Below are positions 1 to 8,248 of a stretch of DNA of 64,000 nucleotides, in pieces. The stretch comes from Pseudomonas pergaminensis (lineage in GTDB: Bacteria; Pseudomonadota; Gammaproteobacteria; Pseudomonadales; Pseudomonadaceae), in NCBI RefSeq assembly GCF_024112395.2, contig NZ_CP078013.2, forward strand, positions 5,022,001 to 5,086,000, in the 5' to 3' direction. Each line of letters opens with the position of its first letter. Positions within the stretch are counted from its first letter, which is position 1. The position numbers and the translations under genes are program-made. The notes under the pieces are model-generated. The model worked only from the letters and a program-made list of their open reading frames with translations. It made no database searches and was not told where the DNA came from.

Positions 1-235
1 ACTGGCCATCAGCGAAGACAAGGCCGAGGTAATCTGCCTGGGCTGTGGCGGCATGGCTGGGCTGGATGAGCAGATCCGCTACCGTACCGGCGTGCCGGTG
101 GTGGATGGCGTGACCGCAGCGGTGACCATTGCCGAGTCGCTGGTGCGGTTGGGGCTGTCGACGTCGAAGATCAGGACCTATGCAACGCCGAGGCCGAAAA
201 AAGTCATCGGTTGGCCGGGCCAGTTCGGACGGTAG
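1..235 (+). CDS. Asp/Glu/hydantoin racemase family protein, C-terminal fragment
   Basis: The reading frame enters from the left edge (first whole codon at base 2) and stops with TAG at 233-235, leaving about 77 C-terminal residues. The stretch ICLGCGGMAG matches the second catalytic-cysteine motif of the Asp/Glu/hydantoin racemase superfamily, where two cysteines act as acid and base on the substrate alpha carbon. It is followed by the family's GVPVVDGVTAAV segment. The first cysteine and most of the fold lie outside the window, so substrate (hydantoin, aspartate, allantoin-like) cannot be judged. Downstream is a REP pair and then a convergent LysR gene. Confidence 0.75.
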   Translation, partial: LAISEDKAEVICLGCGGMAGLDEQIRYRTGVPVVDGVTAAVTIAESLVRLGLSTSKIRTYATPRPKKVIGWPGQFGR

Positions 236-244
236 ACCGAGGTG

Positions 245-319
245 TGGCCATCGCGGGCAAGCCCGGCTCCCACAGGGGAAGGCATTCCAAGGTGGGAGCG
301 GGCTTGCCTGAGATGGCCG
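245..319. repeat. REP pair (REPIN-like)
   Basis: Two facing REP hairpins: GGCCATCGCGGGCAAGC followed after a short spacer by its inverted partner GGTGGGAGCGGGCTTGCC. It lies between two converging genes, the usual position for Pseudomonas REPs. Confidence 0.7.
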
Positions 320-340
320 CGATGCGGTGTGAGCGTGCAA

Positions 341-1264
341 TCAAATGGCACTGAATCGCTGCCCCAACTGCTGCTCGGCAAACTGCTCAATGATGAAATC
401 TACAAACGCCCGGGTCTTGCCGGGCAGCAGTTTGTGTTCGGCGTAGTAAATGGAGATGCTGCCGTCGTCGACACACCAGTCGGGCAGCACACGCACGACT
501 GCACCACTGTCGAGAAATGGCACGGCCATCGGCATACTCACCAGCGCAATGCCCAAGCCTTGGGCACTGGCGCAGCAGGCGGCTTCGGAGTCGCTCATGG
601 TCATGCTCGGCTTGAGTACCAGCGGGCTGTGTTCACGCTCGATACTGGTCAACTGCCAGGAACGGATGCGACCGGTCTGCGGTGAACGAATAAGAATGCC
701 TGTGCAGTGCGCCAAGTCTTCTGGGGTTAACACCGGCGCGCGTTGCGCCAGGTAGTCCGGTGACGCCACCAGCACGCGATGAGCCGGCGTCAACTTACGC
801 GCCACCACGCCCTGGGGCAGCTCGAAACCACCACCAATGGCGGCATCGAAGCCCTGCCCGATCAGGTCGACCTGGCGGTTATCGAAATGCCAGTCCGGGC
901 TGATATCCGGAAACCGCTGCATGAACGTCCCCAGCAGCGGCACCACATAGCGATTACCAAACACCGTACCCATGCTGACCTTGAGCGTGCCCACTGGCCG
1001 TCCTTCGGCACTGGCCAGGTTGGCCACGGCATTCTGGATGGTGGTGAGGCTGCCACTGACTTCGTCGAGAAACAGTTTGCCAGCCTCGGTCAGCGTCAGG
1101 CGCCGAGTGCTGCGCTGGAACAAGCGCACACCCAGGCGCGCCTCCAGCTTGGCGACACTTTTGCCGACGGCTGCCGGGGTCAGGCTCAGGTGCCGGGCCG
1201 CCTCGGCAAAGCTGCCACCTTCGGCGCTGCGCACAAAGCATTCGATACTGCCAAAGCTTTCCAT
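341..1264 (-). CDS. LysR family transcriptional regulator
   Basis: A 307-residue protein, the normal length for LysR regulators. The N-terminal winged helix-turn-helix is clear at about residues 18-45 (GSFAEAARHLSLTPAAV..KLEARLG), followed by LFQRSTRRLTLTEAG. The rest is the two-lobed periplasmic-binding-like effector domain. It belongs to the CrgA-like branch that often sits next to oxidoreductases. It is divergent from an SDR gene (start 1391) across 126 bp, so it probably controls that gene and itself. The inducer cannot be inferred from sequence. Confidence 0.9.
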   Translation of the reverse strand: MESFGSIECFVRSAEGGSFAEAARHLSLTPAAVGKSVAKLEARLGVRLFQRSTRRLTLTEAGKLFLDEVSGSLTTIQNAVANLASAEGRPVGTLKVSMGTVFGNRYVVPLLGTFMQRFPDISPDWHFDNRQVDLIGQGFDAAIGGGFELPQGVVARKLTPAHRVLVASPDYLAQRAPVLTPEDLAHCTGILIRSPQTGRIRSWQLTSIEREHSPLVLKPSMTMSDSEAACCASAQGLGIALVSMPMAVPFLDSGAVVRVLPDWCVDDGSISIYYAEHKLLPGKTRAFVDFIIEQFAEQQLGQRFSAI

Positions 1265-1390
1265 ATCGCCCCACTCTAAACTTTTGGTTTACACAGACTA
1301 TAGCAATCACGGTCTACCGGGAGGGGCTGGCGAGGTCGATACTCGGTTCCAACAACAAGGCATCCCGCCTTGAACAGCTAGGAGATCGAC

Positions 1391-2137
1391 ATGACCACAC
1401 AGCACCTCAGCGGCAAAGTCGCCTTGATTCAAGGCGGTTCTCGCGGCATCGGTGCCGCCATCGTCAAGCGCCTCGCAGCACAGGGCGCCGCCGTCGCCTT
1501 TACCTACGTCAGCTCCGCCGCCAAGGCCGAAGCACTGCAGAACAGCGTGATCAGCGAAGGCGGTAAAGCCCTGGCAATTCACGCCGACAGCGCCGACGCA
1601 GCGGCAATCCGCAATGCGGTCAACGCCACCGTCGAGACCTTTGGGCGCCTGGACATCCTAGTGAACAACGCCGGTGTGCTGGCCATCGCGCCGCTGGAAG
1701 ACTTCAAGCTGGAAGACTTTGACCAGACCCTGGCGATCAACGTACGCAGCGTGTTTATCGCGACCCAGGAAGCGGCCAAGCACATGGGTGACGGCGGTCG
1801 TGTGATCAATATCGGCAGTACCAATGCCGAGCGCATGCCGTTTGGTGGCGGTGGCCCGTATGCAATGAGCAAGGCGGCGCTGGTGGGGTTGACCAAAGGC
1901 TTGGCGCGAGACCTGGGGCCGCGTGGTATCACCATCAACAACGTGCAGCCTGGGCCGGTGGATACCGACATGAACCCGGCCAACAGCGATTTTGCCGAAA
2001 GCCTGATCGGGTTGATGGCGGTGGGTCGGTATGGGCATGTCGAGGAAATTGCCAGCTTCGTAGCCTACCTGGCTGGGCCAGAAGCCGGTTACATCACCGG
2101 TGCAAGCCTGACCATCGATGGTGGCTTCAGCGCCTAG
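1391..2137 (+). CDS. SDR family oxidoreductase
   Basis: A classical short-chain dehydrogenase of 248 residues. The cofactor loop is QGGSRGIG at about 14-21, where Gln replaces the usual Thr; NNAG is at 92-95; the catalytic residues are Ser143, Tyr157 and Lys161 (YAMSK). The C-terminal DGGF is typical. Arg and Ser near the beta2 strand (TYVSSAAKA) hint at NADPH, but this is weak. An AGGAGA ribosome-binding site precedes the ATG. The gene is divergent from the LysR regulator, which suggests LysR-dependent induction. Substrate unknown; similar LysR/SDR pairs act on quinones or small carbonyls. Confidence 0.9.
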   Translation: MTTQHLSGKVALIQGGSRGIGAAIVKRLAAQGAAVAFTYVSSAAKAEALQNSVISEGGKALAIHADSADAAAIRNAVNATVETFGRLDILVNNAGVLAIAPLEDFKLEDFDQTLAINVRSVFIATQEAAKHMGDGGRVINIGSTNAERMPFGGGGPYAMSKAALVGLTKGLARDLGPRGITINNVQPGPVDTDMNPANSDFAESLIGLMAVGRYGHVEEIASFVAYLAGPEAGYITGASLTIDGGFSA

Positions 2138-2163
2138 GGCTTCCTGGACACCGCAAATCAACT

Positions 2164-2249
2164 GTGGGAGGGGGCTTGCCCCGATGGCGGTGTAACAGTC
2201 AGCTCATTCGTGGCTGCCCCACCGCAATCGGGGGCAAGCCCCCTCCCAC
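2164..2249. repeat. REP pair, GGGGGCTTGCCCCCGAT type
   Basis: Arms GTGGGAGGGGGCTTGCCCC and the inverse ATCGGGGGCAAGCCCCCTCC flank a non-conserved spacer. It sits between the convergent SDR and HAD genes. Confidence 0.85.
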
Positions 2250-2267
2250 GTTTTTAACCGCGATCAG

Positions 2268-2954
2268 TCAAGGTCGAGGTGGCAGGCCGTAGGCCGCCAG
2301 GTCAAAGTCCGCGAGCTTGCGGATGATCTGGTCGGCATGGTGGTATTTGCTGTCGGCCATGGCTTCATCCGGTACGGCGATGGCAGTCATATGGGCAGCT
2401 TTGGCAGCAGTGACGCCGAAGGGTGAGTCTTCGAATACCAGGCAATCCTCCGGTGCAACGCCCAGGCGGCGGGCGGCGGTGAGGAAGATGTCCGGCGCGG
2501 GCTTGGCGGCGCCGACTTCCGGGTCGTCAGCGGTGACGATGGTGTCGAACAGGCCAAACCATTCGCGGTGCAAGGTGGTCTTGTGGCCAAACGAATGGCG
2601 CGACGAACTGGTGCCCACGGCAATCGGGATGTGATGTGCCTTCAAGTGCCGCACCAAAGCTTCCGCGCCGGGCATGCCCAAGGCTTTTGGGAAGCGCTCG
2701 CTCATCAGCGGTTCACGGATCGTCAGGAATTCGGCGGGCGTGATTGGAAGATCCAGCGCCCTCACCACGTAGTCAGCCAAATCCTGGGCTCCGCGCCCGA
2801 TGATGTGCTGCTTGATGCTCCAATCGTAGGTGCGGCCGTAGCGTTCGGCGATGATCTGTGTGACTTCGGTGTAGATGCCTTCAGTGTCCAGCAACAGCCC
2901 GTCCATATCGAATATCACAGCCTTGATTGGGCCGACTCTACGCGGTGCGTTCAT
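2268..2954 (-). CDS. HAD-IA family phosphatase (beta-phosphoglucomutase/YniC-like)
   Basis: With the start at 2954 the protein is 228 residues. It carries HAD motif I as FDMDGLLLDTEG near residue 15 (nucleophile Asp), motif II at VGTSSSRHSF, the lysine of motif III in GAAKPAPDIF, and motif IV as VFEDSPFGVTAA. The helical cap between motifs I and II marks subfamily IA. The upstream in-frame extension to 3053 was rejected because AAGGATCTGTTTTG puts a good ribosome-binding site before the 2954 ATG and families begin here. Likely a sugar-phosphate or similar phosphatase. Divergent from the DUF2784 gene. Confidence 0.85.
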   Translation of the reverse strand: MNAPRRVGPIKAVIFDMDGLLLDTEGIYTEVTQIIAERYGRTYDWSIKQHIIGRGAQDLADYVVRALDLPITPAEFLTIREPLMSERFPKALGMPGAEALVRHLKAHHIPIAVGTSSSRHSFGHKTTLHREWFGLFDTIVTADDPEVGAAKPAPDIFLTAARRLGVAPEDCLVFEDSPFGVTAAKAAHMTAIAVPDEAMADSKYHHADQIIRKLADFDLAAYGLPPRP

Positions 2955-3063
2955 CAAAACAGATCCTTGGGGGGAAGGACTAAAAGGATTCAGCACAATA
3001 ACGGTCACACTTGTCAGCAAGCAACCCTTTAGACTGTGAACCTCACCTTTCAAAGTACCCGCA

Positions 3064-3429
3064 ATGCTTTACCGCCTAGCTGCCGACAGCCTCGTGCTAT
3101 TTCACTTGAGCTTCATCCTCTTCGTCCTGTTCGGCGGGTTGCTTGCGCTGAAATGGCGCCCGGTGATCTGGCTGCACCTGCCCGCCGCGGCATGGGGCGT
3201 GGCGGTCGAAGTGTTCCACCTGCCCTGCCCACTGACCCGCTGGGAGAACCTGTTTCGTCACCTCGCCGGGCAGGACGGCTATGGCGGTGGATTTATCGAG
3301 CATTACATTCTCACGCTGATCTACCCCGCCGGCCTGACTCCGCAGATCCAGTTGGGCCTGGGCGCGTTGGTGCTGGTGATCAACATCGCCGTATACGGAT
3401 GGTTGATCCGGCGTTATGTACAGGTTTGA
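3064..3429 (+). CDS. DUF2784 family inner-membrane protein
   Basis: A 121-residue membrane protein with about four hydrophobic segments, including residues 10-30, 34-50 and 95-113. It matches the DUF2784 pattern: an N-terminal LHL/FHLSFI stretch, CPLTRWEN in the middle, and a GGFIEHYI segment. The conserved polar residues (His, Cys, Arg, Trp, Glu) near the membrane surface are seen across this family, whose function is unknown. It begins with ATG soon after the divergent HAD gene. No operon partner is obvious. Confidence 0.8.
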   Translation: MLYRLAADSLVLFHLSFILFVLFGGLLALKWRPVIWLHLPAAAWGVAVEVFHLPCPLTRWENLFRHLAGQDGYGGGFIEHYILTLIYPAGLTPQIQLGLGALVLVINIAVYGWLIRRYVQV

Positions 3430-3483
3430 GACAGCTTCACTGGTCAACAATCAGACTCCCTCATTCCCTTCACAGACGCCCCC

Positions 3484-4062
3484 ATGTCCGAAGCCTTCGA
3501 AGTCCCCAGCCCTCACGAAAAACACATCGAACACACCACCGAGCATGCCCACGGCCGCGGCGATAATTTCGCCAGCCGTATCGCCGTGATGACCGCCCTC
3601 ATGGCCACCCTCGGCGCGATGCTCAGCTACCAGGCCGGCTCGACCGAAAGCGAAGCGGCGATGGACAAGAACAACGCCGCCATCTTCAAGACCGAAGCGG
3701 CCAACCAATGGAACTACTAGCAGGCCAAGTCCAGCCGGCAAAACCTCGCGGAACTGGCCACTCACATTCCCGGTGTGGACGCGGTGCATTACAAGGAAGA
3801 AATCGAGCGCTACAAGAACCAGAAGGAAGACGTGCGCAAACAGGCCGAGAAGCTTGAAGCCACGTCGAAGGAATGGGATGAAAAATCGGAACAGGCGCTG
3901 CACCAGCATCATCGCTGGGCCCAGGCGATGACCGCGATTCAGATCGCGATTTCGTTGGCGGCGATTACCTTGCTGACGCGGCGGGAGTGGTTGAAGCGGA
4001 TGTCGTACACCGCAGGCGGCGCAGCAGTGATACTAGGGAGCCTCGCCTGGCTGCATATCTGA
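3484..4062 (+). pseudogene. DUF4337-type protein interrupted by an in-frame TAG
   Basis: One continuous frame from ATG 3484 to the stop before 4062 encodes a DUF4337-like protein: an acidic/His-rich N-terminus, a first transmembrane segment (IAVMTALMATLGAMLSY), a helical charged middle and a C-terminal hairpin of two membrane segments. The frame is broken by TAG at 3718-3720, after NQWNY and before QAKSSRQNLAELA. The family usually reads Trp-x-x-Tyr-Gln-Ala-Lys here, so a single change TAT/TAC to TAG explains the stop. The downstream part (from 3721) keeps perfect coding character. There is no good ribosome-binding site for restart at GTG 3775. Recent nonsense mutation, readthrough or sequencing error are the options. 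Confidence 0.8.
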
Positions 4063-4084
4063 CCACTTCCAAACACACAGTACC

Positions 4085-4190
4085 TGTGGCGAGGGAGCTT
4101 GCTCCCGCTGGACTGCGCAGCAGTCCCATCTTCATGGCCGCTTCGCGGCCCAACGGGACGCTGCGACGGTTCGACAAGCTCCAGCGCCAC
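4085..4190. repeat. Intergenic inverted repeat (GTGGCGAGGGAGCTTGCTCCC family)
   Basis: The block starts GTGGCGAGGGAGCTTGCTCCC and ends with GCTCCAGCGCCAC, enclosing a GCCGCTTCGCGGC hairpin. This is a different repeat family from the GTGGGAG REPs, common in P. fluorescens genomes. Confidence 0.6.
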
Positions 4191-4215
4191 AGTCTATGCA
4201 CTACGCAGCATCGAA

Positions 4216-4584
4216 TCAGGCTCGGTTCGCCGCACGGCTATGGTGGAAGTACAGATACGCCAGCCCGATAGGCGCAATGAAAATCGCCATGGTCCAGCAG
4301 ATCGCCATGGTGAACACCTTGACGGTCAGCATCAGAATGGCATTCACAAAGAACACGTTGTTGCCAAAAATGTAATCCATGATGCTTTCGTAAACGAAAC
4401 GCGCGTAGGGATAAAGCAGGCTGTTGACCACGCAATAGAACAGCGCGCCCAGTGTGAACACACCGGTTTTCGAATGGGTCAGCGCGGTATAGATCAGCAC
4501 GGGAAAAATCAGCCCGAACAGGAAGTTGCGGATGTAGTACTGAGCAGAAAGCCCGCCAAATGTCTTGCGAAGTACCGGGTGCAT
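4216..4584 (-). CDS. Hypothetical inner-membrane protein
   Basis: A 122-residue protein with three or four predicted membrane segments (about residues 18-35, 38-58, 75-95 and 95-115) and a short His/Arg C-terminal tail. No family was recognised. The coding composition and membrane periodicity are convincing and the start ATG at 4584 has GGGATC upstream, a usable ribosome-binding site. It stands alone between the broken DUF4337 gene and tRNA-Ser. No functional inference is offered. Confidence 0.65.
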   Translation of the reverse strand: MHPVLRKTFGGLSAQYYIRNFLFGLIFPVLIYTALTHSKTGVFTLGALFYCVVNSLLYPYARFVYESIMDYIFGNNVFFVNAILMLTVKVFTMAICWTMAIFIAPIGLAYLYFHHSRAANRA

Positions 4585-5059
4585 TTAGATCCCTCTGAAT
4601 GGCTTTATTGGAAAGGCGGCGACCTTAACAAAGCTTGGAAATCTTCTCCAGCGTTGATGTAAGCCCTTTGCCATTACAGCGCTGCAGAGTAAAAGGAATG
4701 GCGAACAACTCACTTCAAGCCGAGGGAAAACCGGTGTCCGCATAACCCAAAGAAACCGTGGCTTCGGGGTTGACGGCTTGGGTGTACGCGCAGGCCGGAA
4801 GCGCGGGGTGGTAATCTTGCCACCTCGAAAAAGTCGACTACAGGGAAGTACTGATGCGGATTCTGTTTTTAGCGCTGGGCTGAGAACCTTGCGCTTCGCA
4901 GTGAAATAAGTAGCGATGCGGTTGTACTCAGAGACTTTGCCTTGCTGTGCTCGATCCCGCTGCGCGGTGGGTGCGATTTGCTGGATGTCATTGGGCGACG
5001 CATGGATATGCCAAGCGCGTGATTCGATAAAGGTAAGATTTTCGAACCGCAGAAACTAC
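4585..5059. other. 475-bp gap without a recognisable gene
   Basis: No convincing gene is seen. A ten-codon frame with a plausible AGGGAAG ribosome-binding site reads MRILFLALG then TGA at 4854-4883, preceded by a GGTGG...CCACC hairpin (4807-4824). It could be a leader peptide or the start of a decayed lipoprotein gene. The rest holds nothing clear. Confidence 0.4.
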
Positions 5060-5093
5060 AAAACCCCTGGTTTCTCTCGAAACCAGGGGTTTT
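5060..5093 (-). terminator. Terminator downstream of tRNA-Ser
   Basis: A 14-bp perfect stem, AAAACCCCTGGTTT and its complement, with a 6-nt loop. It sits 15 bp beyond the tRNA 3' end and has T-rich sequence on both sides, so it could also stop plus-strand transcription. Confidence 0.8.
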
Positions 5094-5107
5094 GTTTACA
5101 TCGAATT

Positions 5108-5197
5108 TGGCGGTGAAGGAGAGATTCGAACTCTCGATACAATTTCTTGTATACACACTTTCCAGGCGTGCTCCTTAAGCCACTCGGACACTTCACC
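5108..5197 (-). tRNA. tRNA-Ser (anticodon GGA)
   Basis: A 90-nt class II tRNA on the minus strand. The acceptor arm pairs GGTGAAG with CTTCACC, with G as discriminator and an encoded CCA (5108-5110). The anticodon stem CACGC/GTGTG encloses CTGGAAA, giving anticodon GGA at 5161-5163. The long variable arm and the GTTCGAATC T-loop are typical of tRNA-Ser. It reads UCC and UCU codons. No integrase or attachment-site duplication is visible next to it. Confidence 0.97.
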
Positions 5198-5235
5198 GTA
5201 TCTCGTCAAACCAGTTCAGTCTGTCGAGGCGCGCT

Positions 5236-5264
5236 AATGTAGTCGAAAGCCTTTCTGATGGCAA
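5236..5264 (-). promoter_or_regulatory. Sigma70-type promoter of tRNA-Ser
   Basis: On the minus strand, TTGCCA (5264-5259), a 17-bp spacer, then TACATT (5241-5236). The predicted start near 5229 lies about 32 nt before the mature tRNA 5' end. Confidence 0.6.
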
Positions 5265-5421
5265 AGGTTTTTTTCAGAATATTCATGCGGTTAGCCCGTT
5301 ATGCCGTTCAACGCCCGGCAAGGGGTGGTGATTGTGCCATTCTCAGGCATCGGCGGTGTGCGTCTGGGACGGTGATTGCGCCCTGCGTCTGGCATTCCCA
5401 CGCCCGGTGCAGGGGAAAACC

Positions 5422-5437
5422 CTGACTGGCCAGTCAG
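5422..5437. promoter_or_regulatory. 16-bp perfect palindrome upstream of the crotonase gene
   Basis: CTGACTGGCCAGTCAG is fully self-complementary with no spacer and lies 81 bp before the crotonase ATG. The form suits a dimeric repressor such as a TetR or MarR protein; the regulator is unknown. Confidence 0.4.
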
Positions 5438-5517
5438 TCACAGCGCTTTACCGGGGCGGGCGTGGTGGGTAACGTCTGCTGCATACTTCTATAACAAGTC
5501 CTACAAGGAACCGCGTC

Positions 5518-6210
5518 ATGAGTGAGTTGATTGCCTACCACCTCGAAGACGGTATCGCGACCCTGACCTTGAGCAACGGCAAGGTCAATGCCATTTCTCC
5601 GGCGGTGGTCAGTGCGTTTAATGAAGCGCTGGATCAGGCGGAGAAGGACCGGGCGGTGGTGGTGATCACCGGTACGCCGGGGATTCTGTCGGGTGGTTAT
5701 GATTTGAAGGTGATGACCGCCGGCCCTAAAGAGGCGATCGGCCTGGTGACTTCCGGCTCGACGTTGGCGCGTCGCCTGTTGTCGCACCCGTTCCCGGTGA
5801 TTGTGGCGTGCCCTGGGCATGCGGTGGCCAAGGGTGCGTTCCTGCTGTTGTCGGCGGATTACCGGATTGGCGTGGAAGGTCCGTTCAGTATTGGCCTGAA
5901 CGAGGTGGCGATTGGCATGACCATGCACCACGCCGGTATCGAGTTGGCGCGGGATCGTCTGCGCAAGTCGGCGTTCCATCGCTCGGTGATCAATGCCGAG
6001 ATGTTTGACCCACAGGGCGCGTTGCAAGCCGGTTTCCTCGACAAGGTGGTGGCACCGGAAGAGTTGCACGCCGCAGCGCTGGAAGCGGCGCGTCAGTTGA
6101 AGAAGCTCAATATGAACGCTCACAAGCACACTAAATTGAAGGTGCGTAAGGCGCTGCTGGAAGCCTTGGACGACGCCATCATCCAAGACCAAGGGCATAT
6201 CCTGAGCTAA
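5518..6210 (+). CDS. Crotonase/enoyl-CoA hydratase family protein
   Basis: A 230-residue protein with the crotonase fold. The first oxyanion-hole motif is SGGYDLKVM, the second lies in GHAVAKGAFLLLSADYRIG, and a Glu is present in GLNEVAIGM where hydratases carry a catalytic Glu. It is shorter than typical 257-residue enoyl-CoA hydratases and lacks the usual GGGxE loop, so hydratase activity on ordinary enoyl-CoA is not assured; isomerase or thioester hydrolase action is possible. AAGGAA precedes the ATG. The gene is single, ends with its own terminator, and has a palindromic operator candidate upstream. Confidence 0.85.
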   Translation: MSELIAYHLEDGIATLTLSNGKVNAISPAVVSAFNEALDQAEKDRAVVVITGTPGILSGGYDLKVMTAGPKEAIGLVTSGSTLARRLLSHPFPVIVACPGHAVAKGAFLLLSADYRIGVEGPFSIGLNEVAIGMTMHHAGIELARDRLRKSAFHRSVINAEMFDPQGALQAGFLDKVVAPEELHAAALEAARQLKKLNMNAHKHTKLKVRKALLEALDDAIIQDQGHILS

Positions 6211-6231
6211 GCCCTACACCTGATACGCCAG

Positions 6232-6256
6232 AGCCCGACCTTGAGTCGGGCTTTTT
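6232..6256 (+). terminator. Rho-independent terminator of the crotonase gene
   Basis: AGCCCGA, a 7-nt loop, TCGGGCT and a T5 run, 22 bp after the stop codon. Confidence 0.85.
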
Positions 6257-6422
6257 CTTACAAAGAATTCTGATTCTTCTACAGCCGCTCTAGCGTGCCC
6301 ATGTCGGTAGATGTTGAAACATGCTCTTAAACATCGCCTATCTCCGAGCTGTACCGGGGTAATTGCCGAATACAGTGCACAACCGTACACTGCGCCACCT
6401 TTTTTCCCGATGGGCCGTGTCG

Positions 6423-7145
6423 ATGCTTTTTCTGTTACGTATGTTGTTGATGGGCCTGCACTTTATGCTCGCCGGTGTACTGGGCGTGCTGGTCGGTCTG
6501 TGCCGGCCGTTCAATCCGGACAACAGCCGTCTGTGCGCACGCCTCTACGCGTTGCCGGCCATGTGGATCCTGCGGCTGAACGTAAAGGCCGATGTGGACT
6601 CGCTGCGCCACAAATCCGGCACTTGCGTGATCATTGCCAACCACCAGTCCAACTATGACCTGTTTGTGTTCGGTAACGTGGTGCCGCATCGCACGGTGTG
6701 CATCGCCAAGAAAAGCCTGAAATGGGTGCCGCTGTTCGGCCAGTTGTTCTGGCTGGCGGGCAATGTGCTGATCGACCGGGGCAATGCGCACCAGGCACGC
6801 CGCGCGATGCTCACCACCACCCGCACGTTGCAGCATGAGGACACGTCGATCTGGGTGTTCCCGGAGGGCACGCGCAACCTGGGTAAAGGGTTGCTGCCGT
6901 TCAAGAAAGGCGCGTTCCATATGGCGATTGCGGCCGGTGTGCCGATCGTGCAGGTGTGTGTCAGTAACTACGTGACACACATGCAGCTCAATCGCTGGAA
7001 CAGTGGGGATGTGCTCATACGGTCGTTGCCGCCGATTCCTACGACAGGCCTGACTTCGGATGACATCCCGGCGTTGATGCAGGCGTGTCATGTGCAGATG
7101 GATGAATGCATCGCGCAGATGGACCGCGAGTTGCGAGCTGTCTGA
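6423..7145 (+). CDS. 1-acyl-sn-glycerol-3-phosphate acyltransferase (PlsC family)
   Basis: A lysophosphatidic-acid acyltransferase-like protein of about 240 residues, which would add an acyl chain to lysophosphatidate at the inner membrane. The catalytic HX4D motif is NHQSNYD, the substrate motif FPEGTRN is intact, and VPIVQV forms block IV. The N-terminus is a membrane anchor of about 25 hydrophobic residues. The frame stays open to TTG 6363, but ATG 6423 (or GTG 6417) starts directly before the hydrophobic segment and fits the family length. No ribosome-binding site is strong, so the start is uncertain. Pseudomonads carry several PlsC paralogues; this one is monocistronic. Confidence 0.85.
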   Translation: MLFLLRMLLMGLHFMLAGVLGVLVGLCRPFNPDNSRLCARLYALPAMWILRLNVKADVDSLRHKSGTCVIIANHQSNYDLFVFGNVVPHRTVCIAKKSLKWVPLFGQLFWLAGNVLIDRGNAHQARRAMLTTTRTLQHEDTSIWVFPEGTRNLGKGLLPFKKGAFHMAIAAGVPIVQVCVSNYVTHMQLNRWNSGDVLIRSLPPIPTTGLTSDDIPALMQACHVQMDECIAQMDRELRAV

Positions 7146-7276
7146 ACATTCTGGGGGCGCTTCGCACCCCGGCGCGAGCAAGCTCGCTCACCACAAAAAA
7201 GCTTGGCGCTACGACGGAACGCCATTCAGGCTAAGCTGCCCAACATCTGTCCTCCCAATAAGAAGCGATCAGCACC

Positions 7277-8248
7277 ATGGGTAGAGTTGTTGCGGCCGCC
7301 GTCTACAGCGCCGGTAAGAAAGTCACTGATATCACCCTTGATGAAGGCGCGGCCTGGGCCGCCAAACCCGACCACTTTGTGTGGATCGGCCTGGAAGAAC
7401 CCGATGCCCAGGAGCTGGCCAACCTGCAACGCCAGTTCAACCTGCATGAATTGGCCATTGAAGACGCCCTGGAAAAACACAGCCGCCCCAAACTGGAAAC
7501 CTTCGGCGATGCGCTGTTTATCGTTACCTACTCACCGGTGCGCGAGAACGGCAAGCTGGAGTTCATCGAAACCCATATCTTTGCCGGCAACGGCTACATC
7601 ATCACCGCACGTAACGGTCACTCGGCGTCCTACGGCTTTGTGCGCCAGCGCTGTGAGGCGCGGCCGCTGTTGCTGGAGCATGGGGAAGATTTTGTACTTT
7701 ATGCGCTGCTGGATTTCGTCACCGAGAACTACCAGCCGGTGAGCGAAGCGATCCATGCCGAGATCGATGAGCTGGAGCGCAATGTTCTGTGCAGTTCGTT
7801 GAGCGAGCGCGATATCCAGAAGATCCACGGCCTGCGCCGCGACGTGCTGCGGCTCAAGCGTTATGTGGCGCCGATGGTGGAGATCAGCCAGGAGCTGCAG
7901 AAGCTCAGCTTTCCGTTTATCGACAAGAACATGCGTCCGTATTTCCGCGACGTGCAGATTCACGTGACGCGCCAGATGGAAGACCTCACTACCCTGCGCG
8001 ATATCGCCAGCCAGACCATCGAGATCGGTGTGTTACTGGAGGCTTCGCGCCAGAGCGTGGTGCAGCGCAAGTTCGCCGCGTGGGCAGCGATACTCGCCTT
8101 CCCCACCGCGGTGGCGGGGATCTACGGGATGAACTTCCAGAACATGCCCGAGCTGCAATGGCACTACGGCTATTTTGCGGTGCTCGGGTTTATTGCGGCG
8201 GGCTGCACGGGTTTGTGGGCGAGTTTCAAGCGTTCGGGTTGGCTTTAA
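7277..8248 (+). CDS. CorA-family magnesium/divalent-cation channel
   Basis: A 323-residue protein with the CorA architecture: a large soluble alpha/beta and helical N-terminal funnel (about 1-260), then two C-terminal membrane segments. The signature GMN occurs in YGMNFQNMPE at the end of the first membrane helix, followed by an ELQWHYGY loop and a basic C-terminus (FKRSGWL). This predicts a homopentameric Mg2+ (or Co2+/Ni2+) channel of the inner membrane. A paralogue elsewhere in the genome is likely, so the symbol corA is not assigned. The last 4 bases overlap the convergent glutamine amidotransferase. Confidence 0.92.
   Translation: MGRVVAAAVYSAGKKVTDITLDEGAAWAAKPDHFVWIGLEEPDAQELANLQRQFNLHELAIEDALEKHSRPKLETFGDALFIVTYSPVRENGKLEFIETHIFAGNGYIITARNGHSASYGFVRQRCEARPLLLEHGEDFVLYALLDFVTENYQPVSEAIHAEIDELERNVLCSSLSERDIQKIHGLRRDVLRLKRYVAPMVEISQELQKLSFPFIDKNMRPYFRDVQIHVTRQMEDLTTLRDIASQTIEIGVLLEASRQSVVQRKFAAWAAILAFPTAVAGIYGMNFQNMPELQWHYGYFAVLGFIAAGCTGLWASFKRSGWL

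Noticed and set aside
5108..5197. tRNA-Ser as an integration site of a genomic island
   Set aside because: No integrase gene and no second copy of the tRNA 3' end were found nearby.
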